A stretch of 9,146 nucleotides of DNA, from contig JAAYSR010000139.1 of the NCBI GenBank assembly GCA_012518325.1, positions 1-9,146 of the forward strand, in the 5' to 3' direction. The translations under genes were made by a program, and so were the position numbers. Positions 6,528 through 9,146 of this stretch are shown one piece after another. Below the pieces are notes generated by a model. The model made no database searches and was not told the origin of the DNA. It saw only the letters and a program-made list of their open reading frames with translations. This DNA comes from Bacillota bacterium. GTDB lineage: Bacteria; Bacillota; Limnochordia; Darwinibacteriales; Darwinibacteriaceae. Within the stretch, counting starts at the first letter, position 1. Each line of letters opens with the position of its first letter.

Positions 6528-7584
6528 ACTTCCGCAAGAGGCCCCAGGCCTCTTGCCGCGTCAGGAGCACTTCCGCGGTTTCTCCCCTGCCCCTTGGCAG
6601 AATAAAAGAAATCCTACTATCCCTGTTTTTCTTATCCTTCATCATGTGATCAACCAGCTTTTCCCCTAAGATGCTGTCCAGACTAAACTCCATCCCGGTC
6701 TTGCCGATTAAGGCGAGGATCTCTGTGCAGTAGCGTTGATCAATGAGGCCAAGTTCCTCTGCCATCAGGGTTTCTGCGTACATGCCAACGAGGACAGCCT
6801 CCCCATGGGTATATTCCCGATAATCCGTCGCCGCTTCCAGGGCATGGCCTACCGTGTGTCCGCAGTTGAGGATCTTCCGCAGGCCTTGCTCCTTCTCATC
6901 CGCGACTACAACCTCTGCTTTAATCTCGCAGCAGCGGCGGATCACTTCTTTCAATACATCATCCTTCAGATTAAGAATGTCTGTCAGGCGACTGTCCAGA
7001 TAAGTCAGGAATTCATAGTCGTAAATCACTCCATACTTAATCACTTCCGCCAAGCCGCTGATGAGGTGCCGCCTAGGCAGTGTACGCAAAGTCTGAGTAT
7101 CAATGAACACACCTTGGGGCTGATAAAAACTTCCCACAATGTTTTTGCCCTGGGCCAGATTAACGCCTGTTTTTCCCCCCACGGAGCTGTCCACTTGGGC
7201 CAGTAAAGTTGTAGGCACTTGTACATAGCGAATGCCCCTCATATATACCGAGGCGCAAAAACCAGCCACATCCCCGATCACTCCGCCGCCCAAGGCAAGA
7301 ATGCCTGAGCGTCTGGTCAGGCCAAGGTCCAGCATTTGGCCGGCAACCTTTCCCACTGTTTGGAGGTTCTTTGCTTCTTCCCCCCCCGGGAGAACGATGG
7401 CATGCACTTTGTCACTTCGCCAGTTTTCCAGAAGCGATTTTCCATAGAGGCCATAAACCTCTTCATCGGTAATAACAGCCCAGGACTCTGCCGGATCCAG
7501 CAGCCCGGGAAGGCGAGCCAGTAAATTCCTGTCTATGTAAATGGCATAGCTCCGCTTGTCCAGTTCTATATGTAATGTTTCCAT
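6517..7584 (-). CDS. aroB: 3-dehydroquinate synthase
   Basis: AroB converts DAHP into 3-dehydroquinate, the second step of the shikimate pathway, in the cytoplasm, using NAD+ and a divalent metal. The 355-residue length is normal for the family. Visible motifs are PGGEEAKN (66-73), the nucleotide-binding GGGVIGDVAGF (99-109), QVPTTLLAQVDSSVGGKTGVN (122-142, substrate and cofactor contacts), metal ligand Glu180 in SGLAEVIKYG, NCGHTVGHALE (240-250) with metal ligand His243 and active-site His247, and the third metal ligand His260 in YTHGEAV. The ATG has GAGGAGG 5 nt upstream; this site overlaps the aroA TGA stop, and the gap to aroA is 10 nt, so the two are co-transcribed and probably coupled in translation. 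The 3' end overlaps the convergent peptidase gene by 11 bp. Nothing essential is missing. Confidence 0.97.
   Translation of the reverse strand: METLHIELDKRSYAIYIDRNLLARLPGLLDPAESWAVITDEEVYGLYGKSLLENWRSDKVHAIVLPGGEEAKNLQTVGKVAGQMLDLGLTRRSGILALGGGVIGDVAGFCASVYMRGIRYVQVPTTLLAQVDSSVGGKTGVNLAQGKNIVGSFYQPQGVFIDTQTLRTLPRRHLISGLAEVIKYGVIYDYEFLTYLDSRLTDILNLKDDVLKEVIRRCCEIKAEVVVADEKEQGLRKILNCGHTVGHALEAATDYREYTHGEAVLVGMYAETLMAEELGLIDQRYCTEILALIGKTGMEFSLDSILGEKLVDHMMKDKKNRDSRISFILPRGRGETAEVLLTRQEAWGLLRKFMG
6534..6556. repeat. Perfect 10-bp inverted repeat at the convergent gene ends
   Basis: GCAAGAGGCC (6534-6543) and GGCCTCTTGC (6547-6556) pair perfectly around a 3-nt loop. It begins 7 nt after the stop codon of the C69 peptidase gene and lies inside the last codons of aroB, where it encodes part of QEAWGLL. 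No run of T follows on either strand, so it is not a standard intrinsic terminator, yet position and stem strength suggest it shapes or protects the 3' end of the peptidase mRNA. Confidence 0.6.
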
Positions 7585-7594
7585 GACAGCCTCC

Positions 7595-8875
7595 TCAGTA
7601 CTTGACTATCTTCGCAAGCAGCTGTGCAAACCCCGGAAATGATACACTGATACACTCACTCCCCTGCACCTTGACCGGCTCAGGAGAAAACAGCCCTGCA
7701 GCTGCGAGGGCCATAGCCATGCGATGATCTCCAAAGCTTTGCACCTCTGCTCCGCGCAGTGAGCAAGGCCCCTTGATCTGCAGACCGTCAGGCAGTTCCT
7801 GAATGTCAATGCCCAGTCTGACCAGTTCTTGCGCAAGGGCACTAATGCGGTCCGATTCCTTGACACGCAGTTCTTCAGCTCCTCTAACCGTCGTTATTCC
7901 TTCCGCCTGGCTCGCCGCAACTGCCAAGATCGGGATCTCATCTATCAGCCTGGGCACCATCTCTCCTTCTACAACTGTCCCGTGCAGCCTCCGGCCCCTG
8001 ACCACAATGTCCCCCCGCAGCTCGCCCCCTCGTTCCGTAACATTCTCCAGCTCGATAGCTGCACCCATCCTTCTTAACACATCAATGAGCCCAGTACGGG
8101 TCGGATTCAGCCCAACACCTTCAACAACCAAGTGGGAACCCTTTATCGCCGCCGCAGGAGCAATAAAGAAAGCCGCTGAGGATAGATCTCCAGGCACTGC
8201 AATGTCGCACGCCTGGAGCTTGGAGCTTTTGAGGCCAATTTTGCCGCCTTCTGTTTTTATGTCAGCTCCAAGGCAGGCAAGCATCAGTTCAGTATGATTC
8301 CGGGCTGGCTTCACCTCTCTGACCACTGTCTCTCCCTCGGCATACAGCCCGGCTAAAAGTATTGCCGATTTGACCTGGGCACTGGCCACCGGCAAAGTGT
8401 AATCAATGCCCAGCAGTCCTCGGCCTTGAATGACCAGCGGAGCCAGGTCCCTGCCGTCTTTCCCTGCGATGGCTGCGCCCATTTTTCTCAGGGGAACTGC
8501 AACCCTGTCCATGGGTCTTTTCTGAATAGAATGATCGCCAGTAATGACTGAAGTAAAGGCCTGCCCTGCCAGGATGCCGCTTAAGAGCCTCAGCGTAGTC
8601 CCGGAGTTGCCAACGTCTAATACCCCTCTAGGTTCCTCCAGGCCCCAGAGCCCTCGGCCGTCAATGATGAGTTCATTGCCGCGCTCTTCAAATCCAACAC
8701 CTAACTGCCGCAGGCAGGCCGCGGTGCTCAGACAGTCTGCACCGCGCAAAAAGCCTTTGATCCTGCCTCTGCCCTCACTGATGGCCAGAAGCATCAACGC
8801 CCTGTGGGAAATGGACTTATCCCCAGGCACAGCAATCCTGCCCTGGATGTTCTTGATCCTGCTAACGGTCAGCAA
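7595..8875 (-). CDS. aroA: 3-phosphoshikimate 1-carboxyvinyltransferase (EPSP synthase), class II type
   Basis: AroA joins PEP to shikimate-3-phosphate, the sixth step of the shikimate pathway, in the cytoplasm. The 426 residues show both inside-out alpha/beta domains. Key residues are Lys20 in VPGDKSISHRALM (16-28), GNSGTTLRLLSG (89-100), RPMDR (120-124), Asp312 in RLIDEIP, Glu340 in RVKESDR and Arg385 in GDHRMAM. All four motifs reported for class II enzymes are present: GDKS (18-21), SAQVK (165-169), RNHTE (192-196) and NPTR (257-260). The position linked to glyphosate sensitivity in class I enzymes is Gly here (Gly92), so tolerance should not be assumed. The start is TTG: an in-frame TAG lies three codons upstream, no ATG or GTG is available before the PGDKS motif region, and a G-rich AGGGGG site lies 9 nt upstream. 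It is the first visible gene of the aroA-aroB operon. Confidence 0.95.
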   Translation of the reverse strand: MLTVSRIKNIQGRIAVPGDKSISHRALMLLAISEGRGRIKGFLRGADCLSTAACLRQLGVGFEERGNELIIDGRGLWGLEEPRGVLDVGNSGTTLRLLSGILAGQAFTSVITGDHSIQKRPMDRVAVPLRKMGAAIAGKDGRDLAPLVIQGRGLLGIDYTLPVASAQVKSAILLAGLYAEGETVVREVKPARNHTELMLACLGADIKTEGGKIGLKSSKLQACDIAVPGDLSSAAFFIAPAAAIKGSHLVVEGVGLNPTRTGLIDVLRRMGAAIELENVTERGGELRGDIVVRGRRLHGTVVEGEMVPRLIDEIPILAVAASQAEGITTVRGAEELRVKESDRISALAQELVRLGIDIQELPDGLQIKGPCSLRGAEVQSFGDHRMAMALAAAGLFSPEPVKVQGSECISVSFPGFAQLLAKIVKY

Positions 8876-8884
8876 GCCGATCTA

Positions 8885-8890
8885 CCCCCT
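8885..8890 (-). promoter_or_regulatory. Ribosome binding site of aroA
   Basis: AGGGGG lies 9 nt before the TTG start at 8875. It is less like the consensus and further away than other sites in the window, and it falls almost on the predicted transcription start. Together with the TTG codon this suggests modest translation of aroA. Confidence 0.5.
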
Positions 8891-8895
8891 AACTA

Positions 8896-8925
8896 ATTAA
8901 AGAAGCGGGATTGCATGTTTGTCAA
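8896..8925 (-). promoter_or_regulatory. Promoter of the aroA-aroB operon
   Basis: On the minus strand, TTGACA (8920-8925) and TTTAAT (8896-8901) are 18 nt apart. The transcription start would fall near 8889, leaving a leader of only about 14 nt before the aroA TTG. The very short leader rules out a riboswitch or T-box downstream of this promoter. Confidence 0.55.
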
Positions 8926-8931
8926 GTCTTT

Positions 8932-8973
8932 TCGCAAGTGAGCTATTTGCGATGCAGCGATTTTTCCGCAAAT
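8932..8973. promoter_or_regulatory. Cluster of CGCAA dyads upstream of the aroA promoter
   Basis: TCGCAA (8932-8937) and TTGCGA (8947-8952) form a perfect 6-bp dyad with a 9-nt spacer. The right half also belongs to a second dyad, ATTTGCG (8945-8951) with CGCAAAT (8967-8973), 7 bp with a 15-nt spacer. The cluster begins 7 bp upstream of the -35 box, a place fit for an activator or repressor. If transcribed from further upstream, the two dyads would form mutually exclusive hairpins. Which of these applies cannot be told from sequence alone. Confidence 0.4.
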
Positions 8974-9027
8974 CCCTTAATAAAGAGACTGTGACCCTTA
9001 GGCAATATCGGGTTCTTTTCGTAACAT

Positions 9028-9146
9028 TTATGTTTTTAAGGGGTATCCCGTGAGATGATCCGTTTTTGAGATCACTAAATAACCTACAAATCGCTTTCGG
9101 TAGAAATCGTCCTCCCCTATGCGGAAGTAACCATGCTCCGCATTAA
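9028..9146 (-). CDS. Possible 3' end of an unidentified upstream gene (partial)
   Basis: One minus-strand frame stays open from the window edge for 38 codons and ends at TAA (9028-9030); the two other minus frames are closed within ten codons. The product begins NAEHGYFRIGEDDFYRK and ends TGYPLKT. An open frame of this length is expected by chance about one time in six, so coding status is doubtful. The composition is reasonable for a protein, with mixed charged and aromatic residues, but codon use is more AT-rich than in aroA. If real, it would be the gene before aroA on the same strand, 152 nt upstream. I do not recognise it. Confidence 0.3.
   Translation of the reverse strand, partial: NAEHGYFRIGEDDFYRKRFVGYLVISKTDHLTGYPLKT

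Noticed and set aside
7803..8297. Long plus-strand open frame (164 codons) within aroA
   Set aside because: Opposite to aroA, which has intact motifs throughout; the Ser/Pro-rich product is typical of antisense reading of a GC-rich gene.
8876..9027. T-box or riboswitch leader for the aro operon
   Set aside because: No T-box consensus or known aptamer core is visible, and the predicted promoter leaves a leader of only about 14 nt.
9051..9109. Pairs of short direct repeats 16 nt apart (TGAGAT at 9051 and 9067; TAnAAATCG at 9085 and 9101), considered as iterons
   Set aside because: The two pairs differ in sequence and are out of step with each other, and no replication gene is near; likely chance.
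9111..9123. Thirteen-base match GCATAGGGGAGGA shared with the peptidase ribosome binding site at 5180-5192
   Set aside because: A match of this length is expected about once by chance in a window of this size, and purine-rich translation signals are biased toward it.
9119..9143. Inverted repeat ATGCGGA / TCCGCAT with an 11-nt loop at the right edge, considered as a terminator
   Set aside because: No T-run follows on either visible side, the loop is long and it lies in the possible coding end at the edge.

Overview
The window looks like chromosomal DNA from a bacterium of the Bacillota (Firmicutes) type, probably a clostridial or Limnochordia-like lineage. This is an inference. It rests on near-perfect AGGAGG ribosome binding sites in front of most genes, TTGACA/TATAAT-like promoters, tightly packed operons whose Shine-Dalgarno sequences overlap the previous stop codon, GC content a little above half, and an EPSP synthase carrying the class II motifs. 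No insertion sequence, phage gene, CRISPR array, tRNA or rRNA was seen.

Left part (1-4524, minus strand, transcribed right to left): a five-gene ABC-transporter operon. The order is an ATPase of the LolD/MacB type, two different FtsX/MacB-fold permeases, a secreted LolA-like protein (outer membrane lipoprotein-sorting protein family), and a secreted acidic protein cut off by the window edge. Spacing is very tight: a 4-bp overlap, then gaps of 5, about 30 and 10 nt. A promoter with 17-bp spacing sits just before the ATPase. The layout is that of a Lol-like or MacB-like system, in which the ABC complex works on a lipidic or lipoprotein-like substrate and hands it to a soluble extracytoplasmic carrier. 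If the host is a Bacillota member, this suggests either a diderm lineage or a repurposed Lol module.

Middle (4590-6527): a small flavodoxin-domain protein on the minus strand, divergent from a secernin-like peptidase of family C69 on the plus strand. The intergenic region carries a good minus-strand promoter with a perfect 10-bp palindrome at the predicted transcription start, which suggests repressor control. The peptidase start codon is fixed by its ribosome binding site and by the need for cysteine at position 2 as the N-terminal nucleophile.

Right part (6517-9146, minus strand): aroA followed by aroB, two enzymes of the shikimate pathway, 10 nt apart. aroB runs tail to tail into the peptidase gene with an 11-bp overlap, and a perfect 10-bp hairpin lies just past the peptidase stop codon, inside aroB. 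aroA starts with TTG and has its own promoter preceded by three CGCAA-type half sites in dyad arrangement. The last about 120 bases hold a 38-codon open frame that may be the 3' end of another minus-strand gene.

Most of the window is ordinary metabolism and transport. The parts most worth a second look are the Lol-like operon with its truncated acidic secreted partner, and the dyads upstream of aroA and of the flavodoxin gene. I found no clear evidence for an entirely new kind of system.
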